This document shows, piece after piece, positions 1 to 6,160 of a DNA stretch of 6,160 bases. A model generated the notes under the pieces. The model searched no databases. It was not told the DNA's origin and saw only the letters and a list, made by a program, of their open reading frames with translations. This stretch comes from Saprospiraceae bacterium (lineage in GTDB: Bacteria; Bacteroidota; Bacteroidia; Chitinophagales; Saprospiraceae), in NCBI GenBank assembly GCA_020630895.1, contig JAHDII010000205.1, positions 1-6,160 on the forward strand, read 5' to 3'. Numbering within the stretch: position 1 is the stretch's first letter; every line of letters starts with the position of its first letter. The position numbers and the translations under genes are program-made.

Positions 1-2054
1 AAAATATTTTTATCTGTTTTTTTATCTCTCAATTTAGCCACCCATTTTGCAGGTTCCCAATATTGTACTTGAGAATCAAAAAGTCCTGTAGTCACCAACA
101 TATTAGGATATTCTTGTTCTTTTACATTATCATAAGGAGAATAAGATTTCATATATTCATAAGAATCTTTATTCTTAGGATTGCCCCATTCGTCAAATTC
201 ATTAGTAGTTAAAGGAATGGTTTCATCTAACATTGTAGAAACAACATCTACAAAAGGAACGGCTGCAATCACACCATTAAATAATTCTGGAGCCATATTA
301 ACCACTGCACCCATTAATAAACCACCAGCACTTCCTCCTTGTGCATATAAATGATCAGAAGAGGTATATTTTTCAGCAATTAGGAATTTAGCACAATCAA
401 TATAATCATTAAAAGTATTCATTTTATTAAACATTTTACCATCATCATACCATTGACGTCCCATAGATTGTCCACCACGAATATGAGCAATAGCAAAACA
501 AAAGCCTCTATCTAATAAACTCAATCTTACAGAGCTAAAATAAGGATCTATTGTTGAACCATACGAACCATACGCATATAAAAGAACAGGAGCATTTCCA
601 TCTTTTTTAAATCCTTTTTTATAGACTAAAGAAATAGGGATTTTTTTACCATCTCTTGCCGTAGCATGTAAACGTTCTGTTATATAATCTTCCGGATGAT
701 GCCCTCCAATAACTTCCTGTTGTTTTTTGACATCTTTTTCTTTAGTATCCATATTATAATCAATGGTAGAATTAGGAGTGGTCATTGAAGAATATGAGTA
801 ACGTAAGATGTTTGAATCAAATTCTGGATTCACAGAAATATTAGCAACATAAGCGGGTTCTCCAAAATTAATATAATGTTCTTTTTTATTTTTTTGATCG
901 AAAATGCGAAGATGAGTTAGTGCATTTTTTCGTTCACTAAGAACCATGTGATTATTAAATAATTCAAAATTAGTTAATAAAACATCTTCTCTATGTGGAA
1001 TGACTTCTTTCCAATTTTCTTTTTCTGTAGCATTTACAGGCGTTTCCATTAAACGGAAATTTTTAGCATTCCAGTTGGTAAGAATATAAAATTTATCATT
1101 AAAATGAGCTACATTATATTCGTGTTCTGTTCCTCTAGGAGTAAATTGTTTAAATGTTCCATTAGGTTTATCTGCATCCAAAATATGATAATCAGTAACT
1201 AAGGTGCTACTATTCCAAATCATAATATATTTTTCAGATTTAGATTTATAAACGCCAATATAATAACTAGGATCTTTTTCGTGATATACTAATTTATCAT
1301 TATTTTTTCCAAGCGTATGTCTCCAAATTTTTTCACTCAATAAAGTTTCTTTATTTTTTGTAGTATAAAAATAAGTTGCGTTATCGTTGCCCCATGCTCC
1401 AGAAGAATTTGCATTAATTAATTGATCAGGTAAAAATTCTCCTGTTTCTAAATTTAAAAAACGAATAGTATAAATTCTTCTACTTAAAGTATCTTCACCA
1501 AAAGCTAAAATTTTATTATTAGGACTAACTTGTAAACCACTTGCTGCATAATAAGAATGTCCTTTTGCTAATTCATTAACATCAAGCATAATTTCTTCTT
1601 CTGCATCTAAACTTTTTTTCTTACGACAATAAAAAGGATATTCTTTTTTATCTTCATAACGAGTATAATACCAATATCCATTTTTAAAATAAGGAACAGA
1701 AGCATCATCTTTTTTGATTCTTCCTACAATTTCATCAAATAATTTTTCTTGAAACTTTTTAGTATGTTTCATGGCGTCATCAGTATAAGCATTTTCTGCT
1801 TCTAGATAATCCTTTACTTTTTTAGTTTGAGGATCAGGATTTTCTGCTTTTTTTTGTTCATCAGTTAAACGCATCCAAAAATAAGGATCTATTCTTGTAT
1901 CTCCATGAATGGTTAAAACAGAATCTTTTTTTTCTGCTGTTGGACCAGGAGCTAAATTAGTGTGTTGTGTATTTTTATTTTGATTATTCATGTCACATGA
2001 ATTCATTAATATAATAATAAATAAAATGAAATTAAGTTGGAGGAATTTTTTCAT
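1..2054 (-). CDS. ptrB: Oligopeptidase B-like S9 serine peptidase, predicted lipoprotein, C-terminus cut by window edge
   Basis: The frame is open from an ATG at 2054 to the left edge and gives residues 1-684. The product should cleave short peptides after Arg or Lys. After a lipoprotein signal (residues 1-20) comes the S9 beta-propeller, then the alpha/beta-hydrolase domain from about residue 460. Visible motifs are YAYGSYG near 500, the nucleophile elbow GGSAGG with Ser575, VPFVDVVSTMLDE and NEFDEWGNP near 600-624, and DSQVQYWEPAKW with Asp660. From memory, E. coli PtrB has Ser532, Asp617 and His652; a constant offset of 43 fits the first two and places His at about 695, just outside the window, so roughly 45 residues are missing. 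Glu619 matches the P1-binding Glu576. The equivalent of Glu578 is Asp621, and that of Asp462 is Tyr505. Prolyl oligopeptidase proper is less likely, because the VDVVSTMLDE and EFxEWGNP blocks are OpB hallmarks. The gene lies 58 bp downstream of the repeat-protein gene. Confidence 0.93.
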   Translation of the reverse strand, partial: MKKFLQLNFILFIIILMNSCDMNNQNKNTQHTNLAPGPTAEKKDSVLTIHGDTRIDPYFWMRLTDEQKKAENPDPQTKKVKDYLEAENAYTDDAMKHTKKFQEKLFDEIVGRIKKDDASVPYFKNGYWYYTRYEDKKEYPFYCRKKKSLDAEEEIMLDVNELAKGHSYYAASGLQVSPNNKILAFGEDTLSRRIYTIRFLNLETGEFLPDQLINANSSGAWGNDNATYFYTTKNKETLLSEKIWRHTLGKNNDKLVYHEKDPSYYIGVYKSKSEKYIMIWNSSTLVTDYHILDADKPNGTFKQFTPRGTEHEYNVAHFNDKFYILTNWNAKNFRLMETPVNATEKENWKEVIPHREDVLLTNFELFNNHMVLSERKNALTHLRIFDQKNKKEHYINFGEPAYVANISVNPEFDSNILRYSYSSMTTPNSTIDYNMDTKEKDVKKQQEVIGGHHPEDYITERLHATARDGKKIPISLVYKKGFKKDGNAPVLLYAYGSYGSTIDPYFSSVRLSLLDRGFCFAIAHIRGGQSMGRQWYDDGKMFNKMNTFNDYIDCAKFLIAEKYTSSDHLYAQGGSAGGLLMGAVVNMAPELFNGVIAAVPFVDVVSTMLDETIPLTTNEFDEWGNPKNKDSYEYMKSYSPYDNVKEQEYPNMLVTTGLFDSQVQYWEPAKWVAKLRDKKTDKNI
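1995..2054 (-). other. Lipoprotein signal peptide of the oligopeptidase B-like protein
   Basis: Residues 1-20 are a short positive start (MKK), a hydrophobic core rich in Leu, Ile and Phe, and the ending LMNSC. Cys20 would be the lipidated residue. The lipobox is imperfect, because Met and Asn sit where Ala, Ser or Thr is usual, but Bacteroidota tolerate such variation. The residues after Cys20 (DMNNQNKN) form a polar tether before the enzyme begins near residue 40. There is no strong acidic cluster of the kind linked to surface export, so a periplasm-facing lipoprotein is the simplest guess. The E. coli enzyme lacks such a signal and is cytosolic. Confidence 0.72.
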
Positions 2055-2063
2055 AATGATTGA

Positions 2064-2082
2064 TTTTTATTTGAAATAAAAA
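2064..2082. repeat. Perfect 9-bp inverted repeat in the peptidase leader
   Basis: The arms tttttattt (2064-2072) and aaataaaaa (2074-2082) are perfect complements around one central g at 2073. The repeat lies 10 bases before the peptidase start and just downstream of the candidate promoter, so it could be an operator or a leader hairpin. It contains only A and T in the arms and lies in very AT-rich DNA, so chance is a real possibility. Confidence 0.35.
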
Positions 2083-2088
2083 GAAATA

Positions 2089-2096
2089 TAAAAGTA
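2089..2096 (-). promoter_or_regulatory. Candidate Bacteroidota -7 box for the peptidase gene
   Basis: Read on the minus strand this is TACTTTTA, one mismatch from the Bacteroidota -7 consensus TAnnTTTG. Transcription would start near 2081-2083 and give a leader of about 28 bases. I see no clear TTG -33 element about 19-20 bases upstream, since that stretch is mostly a T run, and such boxes are easily met by chance here. Confidence 0.25.
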
Positions 2097-2101
2097 CAAA
2101 T

Positions 2102-2126
2102 AAAAAAAAAAATTAAATTGATTTAA
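2102..2126 (-). terminator. Possible weak terminator overlapping the end of the repeat-protein gene
   Basis: On the minus strand TTAAAT, CA, ATTTAA form a perfect 6-bp palindrome (2113-2126) that includes the stop codon. It is followed directly by an uninterrupted run of 11 T (2102-2112). The U-tract is ideal, but the stem is all A-T with only a two-base centre, so the hairpin would be unstable. It could lower read-through into the peptidase gene rather than stop it. Confidence 0.3.
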
Positions 2127-2853
2127 GTTGTATGGCTTCTCTTAAAATAGAATCTTTTGAATTTCTATAATTCTTGAATAAAAATTGTTCACCATCATCA
2201 AAGGTAAGAATTAAATCGTCTCCTTGATATTTATTAGTACCTCCTTTTTTTCTTTTTCCTTTTTGAAAAAAATAATATCCAGTTGTATCACCTTTCCAAA
2301 TATTCATGTTCGTATTGAGGTGTGTTAAAATTCCACAAACTCTTAATTGTTGATCAATTATATTTCTATAATTTTCCAATTTAAATAAAAAATTACTAGA
2401 GGGATCAAAAATAATTAAATCATCTTTTTGATAAGTGTTACTTAAATTTAAAACTCTTTGATGATTTTTATAAAAATAAAGACCATCTTCACTATGTCGC
2501 CAAAAAGCTAAATTAGAAGGAATCCCTTCAATAAATGGAGCGGGCTTTTCTGCTTGACCTTCCGCATTTCTATAATCATGAAAAATAAATATTTTTTTTA
2601 AATTTTCATGAAACATGTATAAATCATCTTGGATATAAAAAGCATATTTCCCATCTGATTTTTTTCCTTTGTATTTGAATAAATAACCATCTTTACCTCT
2701 TTTCCATGTATAAGTTTCTCCTTCATAACGAATAAAATTCGTAACTAAATTTTGTTCATATTTTTGAATAGATTCTAAATAACTTTCTCTTGAAATAAGA
2801 TGATCTTCATTATCAAAACCAGGGTTAGTATTATCGTCACTATCTCTAAACAT
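2113..2853 (-). CDS. Uncharacterised 246-residue protein of three 68-residue tandem repeats
   Basis: I do not recognise the family. There is no signal peptide or membrane segment, so the protein is probably cytosolic. Residues 1-28 are acidic and polar. The rest is a tandem repeat with strict spacing: Trp at 50, 118 and 186; Gly at 56, 124 and 192; Tyr at 73, 141 and 209; and the triplet DDL beginning at 76, 144 and 212. Each unit ends in YRN (94-96, 162-164, 229-231). Alternating aromatic and charged residues suggest a beta-rich fold, with each repeat perhaps a small sheet or blade. Residues 232-246 resemble the start of a fourth unit. The ATG at 2853 is the only plausible start and sits 8 bases from an inverted-repeat arm. 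The upstream gene leuS ends 75 bp away, with a hairpin between them. It may depend on read-through from leuS or on a weak promoter of its own. Repeat proteins of this type often act in binding, but nothing here shows a ligand. Confidence 0.85.
   Translation of the reverse strand: MFRDSDDNTNPGFDNEDHLISRESYLESIQKYEQNLVTNFIRYEGETYTWKRGKDGYLFKYKGKKSDGKYAFYIQDDLYMFHENLKKIFIFHDYRNAEGQAEKPAPFIEGIPSNLAFWRHSEDGLYFYKNHQRVLNLSNTYQKDDLIIFDPSSNFLFKLENYRNIIDQQLRVCGILTHLNTNMNIWKGDTTGYYFFQKGKRKKGGTNKYQGDDLILTFDDGEQFLFKNYRNSKDSILREAIQLKSI
2161..2769 (-). repeat. Three in-frame tandem repeat units (68, 68 and 67 codons)
   Basis: The units are 2566-2769 (residues 29-96), 2362-2565 (97-164) and 2161-2361 (165-231). 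Each carries W, then G six residues later, then YxxDDL, an aromatic F-x-F segment and a terminal YRN. The duplication is still visible in the DNA: the string atttctataat occurs at 2161, 2362 and 2566, spaced 201 and 204 bases, exactly 67 and 68 codons. Outside the motif positions the units have diverged strongly, so the duplication is not recent or the spacer residues are free to vary. Confidence 0.85.
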
Positions 2854-2860
2854 AATTTAA

Positions 2861-2927
2861 AAAATCTAATGATGCTTAAAAATAAAAAAGAATACTTAAT
2901 TTTAAGTATTCTTTTTTATTAGATTTT
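2861..2927 (-). terminator. Two-part hairpin after leuS, likely Rho-independent terminator
   Basis: The core is a perfect 16-bp inverted repeat, 2884-2899 with 2902-2917, ending in six T on the minus strand and starting 11 bases after the leuS stop codon. A second pair of perfect 10-bp arms surrounds it: attagatttt at 2918-2927 and aaaatctaat at 2861-2870. These are continuous with the core on the leuS side and separated from it by 13 bases on the other. The core alone is a good terminator for leuS. The near-symmetry would also let it act on the plus strand, but no plus-strand gene faces it. The outer arm ends 8 bases before the start of the repeat-protein gene, so in a read-through RNA it could mask that start. 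Confidence 0.75.
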
Positions 2928-2928
2928 A

Positions 2929-5900
2929 TTATCCTACAACAATATTGACCATTCTTTTAGGAACAACAATTATTTTTCGAATTGTTTTTCCTTCGATATA
3001 TTTTTGAATAATTTCTAATTCAACAGCTTCTTTTTCTATTTCTTCTTTAGTTGCATTAGCATCAAAATCAAAAGTCGCTCGTTTTTTTCCATTAATAGAA
3101 ATAGGATAAGTAATAGAATCTTCTTTTAAATATTCTTCATTATGTGAAGGATAAGAAGTATTATTTACAGTTTCTGAATTTCCTAAAACATGCCATAATT
3201 CTTCACTTAAATGAGGAGCAAAAGGAGCTAACAAAATCACTAAATCTTGTAATACAGATTTTTTATGACATTTCAATTTTTTTAATTCATTAGTACATTT
3301 CATAAACTCACTCACACAAGTATTAAAAGAGAAACGTTCTATGTCGTTATTTACTTTTTTAATACAAGTATGCACTACTTTTAACTCTTCTTTTGTAGGT
3401 GTATCATCTGTAATAATTAAACCACTTTCATCATAAAATAAACCATAGAATTTTTTTATAAATCCTTGCACGCCACTAATTCCTTCTGTATTCCAAGGTT
3501 TTCCTTGTTCTATAGGTCCTAAAAACATTTCAAACATACGGAAACAATCGGCACCATATTGTTCTACCATATCATCTGGATTCACTACATTGAATTTTGA
3601 TTTAGACATTTTTTCAAATGCATGACCACAGATGTATTGTTTTTCCTCATTTAAAATAAAAACAGCACGACTAAAATCTGTTCGTGATTTTTCAAATGTT
3701 TCAATATTTAAAATATCGTGATGAATAATATTGACATCTACATGTAATTTCGTTACCGCAGAACGATCTTCAATCATATCTTTAGAAATGAATAAAGCGG
3801 TATTTCTTACATTTTTATTCAATCCTATAACTTCTCCTTGAGCTGCTTTATTAATTTTATTCAAAATAAAATCAAATTCATAATAGTGAGCAAAAATTTC
3901 TTCTGTAGAAATCGGTAAAAAATTATACCCTGCTTTTATAATTTGATCTTTATGATGTTGTTTATATCGTTCTAAGTTATGTAAAGATTTTAATTCTATA
4001 GCAATTTTACTTTTACCACAAGCGAAATCTACTTTAAAAGCATCTTCTCCTTCTCCAATAATGACCTCTTTTTCAAAAGTAGTATGATTTTCTTTTAATT
4101 TGTGTTCTAATAATTGTTCTGCAAATTTTTCATTGGCTCGATAAACAAAACTAGAACGTCCTCCAATCATTCCTTGATTGATCAATTTTTTGAAAGGCTC
4201 TTCTGTAGGAACTAAGCCTAAATCATAAAAGAATTTATGCCAAGTTCTTGAATATAATAAATGACCTACTGCATGTTCAGTTCCTCCAATATATAAATCC
4301 ACATCTTGCCAATAATTAACAGCTTCAGGACTTACAAATTCAGTGGAATTATCAGGATCCATATATCTTAAAAAATACCAAGAAGAACCAGCAAAACCAG
4401 GCATGGTATCAATTTCTCTTCGTCCTTGATCTGTATATACCCAATCTTCTAATTTTCCTAATGGAGCTTTTCCATCTGAAGTAGGTTTGAAATCATCTAA
4501 TTCAGGTAATTCCACAGGTAATTGATCAATAGGAACCGTACTTGGAATATCATCTTTATCATAAACGATAGGGAAGGGTTCTCCCCAATACCGCTGCCTA
4601 GAAAAATTAGCATCTCTTAAACGATAGTTAATCGTTCTATAACCTGTTTCATCTTCTTCTAACTTTTGAATGATCGCTTCAATGGCTTCTTTAACTTCCA
4701 TACCATTTAAAAAACCAGAATTGATCATAATACCTGATTTATCATGTAAATCAGCATTAGGAAAATCAGCTTTATCTACTACAGAAATAATATCTAATCC
4801 AAAATGATTGGCGAAGGCTTGATCTCTTTCATCATCACTAGGAACAGCCATAATAGCTCCCGATCCATAATCTTTTAATACATATTCAGATATCCAAATT
4901 GGAACACTATCTCCAGTAATAGGATTGGTAGCATAAGCTCCAGTAAAAGCTCCTGTAATGGTTTTCGTTTCACTCACTCTTTGTAATTCTGAACGAGATT
5001 TTACATATTCTAAATATTCCTCTACAGCATATTGTTGTTCTTCAGAAGTAATTTCTTCAACTAAGGCATGTTCTGGTGCTAAAACCATGAAAGTACAACC
5101 AAAAATAGTATCAGGGCGGGTTGTAAATATTTCAATAGAACCAGTATGCCCTAATAAAGGAAAAAAGGCAGTAGCTCCTTCAGATTTTCCAATCCAGTTG
5201 CGTTGTTGAATTTTTAAAGCATCTGACCATTCTAATTGTTCTAAACCACTTAATAATCGTTCTGCATAAGCCGTAGTTCTTAAAGACCATTGTTTCATTG
5301 GTCTTCTTTCTACAGGATGTCCCCCTCTTTCAGAAAATCCATCTTTTACCTCATCATTGGCTAAAATAGTTCCTAAAGCTTCACACCAATTTACATAGCT
5401 TAAACTCTTATAAGCCAAGCGGTAATTCATTAAAATTTCACTTTTTTCTTTGGCAGACATTTGTTGCCAATCTTCAGCAGTGAAAGTATCTTTTTGAGAT
5501 GTAGAAGCACTAATATTAATATTTCCACCATTCTCAAATTTTTCAATTAAATCAGCAATGGGACGTGCTTTATCACAATCTTTACAATAATAATGTTCAA
5601 ATAATTGAATAAAGATCCATTGCGTCCATTTATAGTAATTTGGATCACTAGTACGAACTTCTCTATTCCAATCAAAAGAAAAACCAATATTATCTAATTG
5701 TTGACGAAAGTGTTCAATATTTTTATGAGTAGAAACAGCAGGATGAACACCTATTTGTACAGCATATTGTTCAGCGGGTAATCCAAAAGCATCATAGCCC
5801 ATTGGATGTAAAACATTAAAGCCTTTTAAGCGTTTATATCTAGCAAAAATATCAGAAGCAATATATCCTAAAGGATGTCCAACATGTAAGCCAGAACCAG

Positions 5901-6027
5901 AAGGGTAGGGAAACATATCTAAAATATAATACTTTGGGCGTTGACTGTCATTAGATACTTTATAAACTTCTTGGTCTTCCCAATATTTTTTCCATTTCTT
6001 TTCGATATCTCTAGGTTGATAATCCAT
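2929..6027 (-). CDS. leuS: Leucyl-tRNA synthetase with an extra nuclease-like inserted domain
   Basis: This class I synthetase charges tRNA-Leu with leucine in the cytoplasm and is essential. Features in order: Rossmann catalytic domain with the HIGH-type motif HVGH (48-51); an insert near 150-205 usual for Bacteroidota; the CP1 editing domain, about 285-475, with TTRPDT (302-307) and the region SDDERD ending in Asp402, which I equate with the conserved editing Asp of E. coli LeuRS; GGTEHAVGHLLYSRTW (581-596); the leucine-specific region; KMSKS (806-810); the anticodon-binding helical domain, about 850-960; and a small C-terminal domain. All key motifs look intact. The length, 1032, is about 108 above the roughly 920-930 I expect for this phylum, owing to one block at about 632-739 described separately. 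The start MDYQPRDIEKKW matches the family N-terminus, so the ATG at 6027 is secure. A hairpin terminator follows the stop codon. I see no T-box leader upstream. Confidence 0.97.
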   Translation of the reverse strand: MDYQPRDIEKKWKKYWEDQEVYKVSNDSQRPKYYILDMFPYPSGSGLHVGHPLGYIASDIFARYKRLKGFNVLHPMGYDAFGLPAEQYAVQIGVHPAVSTHKNIEHFRQQLDNIGFSFDWNREVRTSDPNYYKWTQWIFIQLFEHYYCKDCDKARPIADLIEKFENGGNINISASTSQKDTFTAEDWQQMSAKEKSEILMNYRLAYKSLSYVNWCEALGTILANDEVKDGFSERGGHPVERRPMKQWSLRTTAYAERLLSGLEQLEWSDALKIQQRNWIGKSEGATAFFPLLGHTGSIEIFTTRPDTIFGCTFMVLAPEHALVEEITSEEQQYAVEEYLEYVKSRSELQRVSETKTITGAFTGAYATNPITGDSVPIWISEYVLKDYGSGAIMAVPSDDERDQAFANHFGLDIISVVDKADFPNADLHDKSGIMINSGFLNGMEVKEAIEAIIQKLEEDETGYRTINYRLRDANFSRQRYWGEPFPIVYDKDDIPSTVPIDQLPVELPELDDFKPTSDGKAPLGKLEDWVYTDQGRREIDTMPGFAGSSWYFLRYMDPDNSTEFVSPEAVNYWQDVDLYIGGTEHAVGHLLYSRTWHKFFYDLGLVPTEEPFKKLINQGMIGGRSSFVYRANEKFAEQLLEHKLKENHTTFEKEVIIGEGEDAFKVDFACGKSKIAIELKSLHNLERYKQHHKDQIIKAGYNFLPISTEEIFAHYYEFDFILNKINKAAQGEVIGLNKNVRNTALFISKDMIEDRSAVTKLHVDVNIIHHDILNIETFEKSRTDFSRAVFILNEEKQYICGHAFEKMSKSKFNVVNPDDMVEQYGADCFRMFEMFLGPIEQGKPWNTEGISGVQGFIKKFYGLFYDESGLIITDDTPTKEELKVVHTCIKKVNNDIERFSFNTCVSEFMKCTNELKKLKCHKKSVLQDLVILLAPFAPHLSEELWHVLGNSETVNNTSYPSHNEEYLKEDSITYPISINGKKRATFDFDANATKEEIEKEAVELEIIQKYIEGKTIRKIIVVPKRMVNIVVG
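3811..4134 (-). other. PD-(D/E)XK nuclease-like domain inserted in LeuRS
   Basis: This covers about residues 632-739 of LeuRS. In relatives the text FVYR is followed within a few residues by a segment of the type NTFVSK and then HVDVN. Here FVYR (627-630) and the matching NTALFISK (742-749) and HVDVN (762-766) are separated by the extra block. Inside it are a helix-like start (FAEQLLEHKL, 635-644), a strand with FEKEVII, then KVDFACGKSKIAIELKS holding Asp667 and Glu678-x-Lys680. A helix with KDQIIKAGY (693-701) leads into the strand NFLPIS and then TEEIF. This order and these residues fit the Vsr/DUF559 group of PD-(D/E)XK nuclease folds, and the D...ExK triad is complete. The position equals the leucine-specific domain that precedes KMSKS in E. 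coli LeuRS. Fold and activity are inferred; boundaries are good to about five residues. Confidence 0.65.
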
Positions 6028-6160
6028 GTTGAGTTATTATTTTTCTTAATATAGGAAATAAAAAATAGATAATAATAGTTCCATTTTAAAATAATTGGCG
6101 AAGGTATGGAAAAGCGAGGACATAGACTAAAAGTATTCTCGTTTTCTTGATTTAAAAAAA
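6028..6160. other. Upstream region of leuS, no convincing gene
   Basis: This should hold the leuS promoter and leader. On the minus strand TACTTTTA at 6128-6135 is one mismatch from the Bacteroidota -7 consensus TAnnTTTG and would give a leader of roughly 95 bases, but no TTG -33 element is evident. Positions 6096-6125 are richer in G and C than the rest, which could mean the end of another gene or a structured leader, though I find no stable hairpin. Short minus-strand frames open at the right edge end in stops (for example ...KSRKREYF) and could be the tail of an upstream gene, but are too short to support. Confidence 0.35.

Noticed and set aside
2862..2869. TAGATTTT on the minus strand as a -7 box for the repeat-protein gene
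   Set aside because: Transcription would start almost at the start codon, there is no -33 element, and the bases belong to the outer arm of the inverted repeat.
3811..4134. The LeuRS insert as an intein
   Set aside because: At about 108 residues it is too short for most inteins, and it lacks both a Cys/Ser start at the junction and a terminal His-Asn before Cys/Ser/Thr. It continues in frame as a domain.
4958..5209. An 83-codon open frame on the plus strand
   Set aside because: It lies entirely antisense to the editing domain of leuS, has no recognisable domain and has a low-complexity Ser/Cys-rich composition. It is a shadow of the real gene.
5412..5580. The block at LeuRS residues about 150-205 as a second foreign insertion
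   Set aside because: A similar stretch (ending in TADDW...K..IL..YRL) is present in Bacteroidota LeuRS proteins as I recall them, so it is normal for this lineage.
6106..6150. A short plus-strand ORF starting at the ATG at 6106
   Set aside because: It codes for only about 14 residues before a TGA, with no supporting context.
6028..6160. A T-box or leucine leader-peptide attenuator before leuS
   Set aside because: There is no T-box core, no run of Leu codons in a short leader frame and no terminator hairpin before leuS.

Overview
The window is AT-rich DNA (roughly 30% GC, judged by eye) that looks like Bacteroidota, most likely Flavobacteriia or a near relative. The clearest evidence is the leucyl-tRNA synthetase, which has the N-terminus, the long insert before the editing domain and the C-terminal IVVVP...VNIVV ending typical of that phylum. 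A lipoprotein form of oligopeptidase B and the lack of Shine-Dalgarno sequences before the genes agree with this.

All three genes lie on the minus strand, so transcription runs from right to left. From the right: a 133-bp stretch with no convincing gene (6028-6160); leuS, complete (2929-6027); a 75-bp gap almost filled by a two-part inverted repeat that looks like the leuS terminator; an unrecognised 246-residue protein built from three 68-residue tandem repeats (2113-2853); a 58-bp AT-only gap; and an oligopeptidase B-like serine peptidase (1-2054) that runs off the left edge just before its catalytic histidine.

The most notable feature is inside leuS. The protein is about 108 residues longer than I expect for this phylum. 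The excess is one clean block (about residues 632-739) in the leucine-specific region just before KMSKS, and it reads like a compact PD-(D/E)XK nuclease-fold domain (D667, E678-L-K680) of the Vsr/DUF559 kind. The second notable item is the repeat protein, whose W, G, Y and DDL positions recur at exactly 68 residues and which I cannot place in a known family.

The three genes do not form an obvious pathway: one is translation housekeeping, one is an envelope peptidase and one is unknown. The strong hairpin after leuS suggests separate transcription units.
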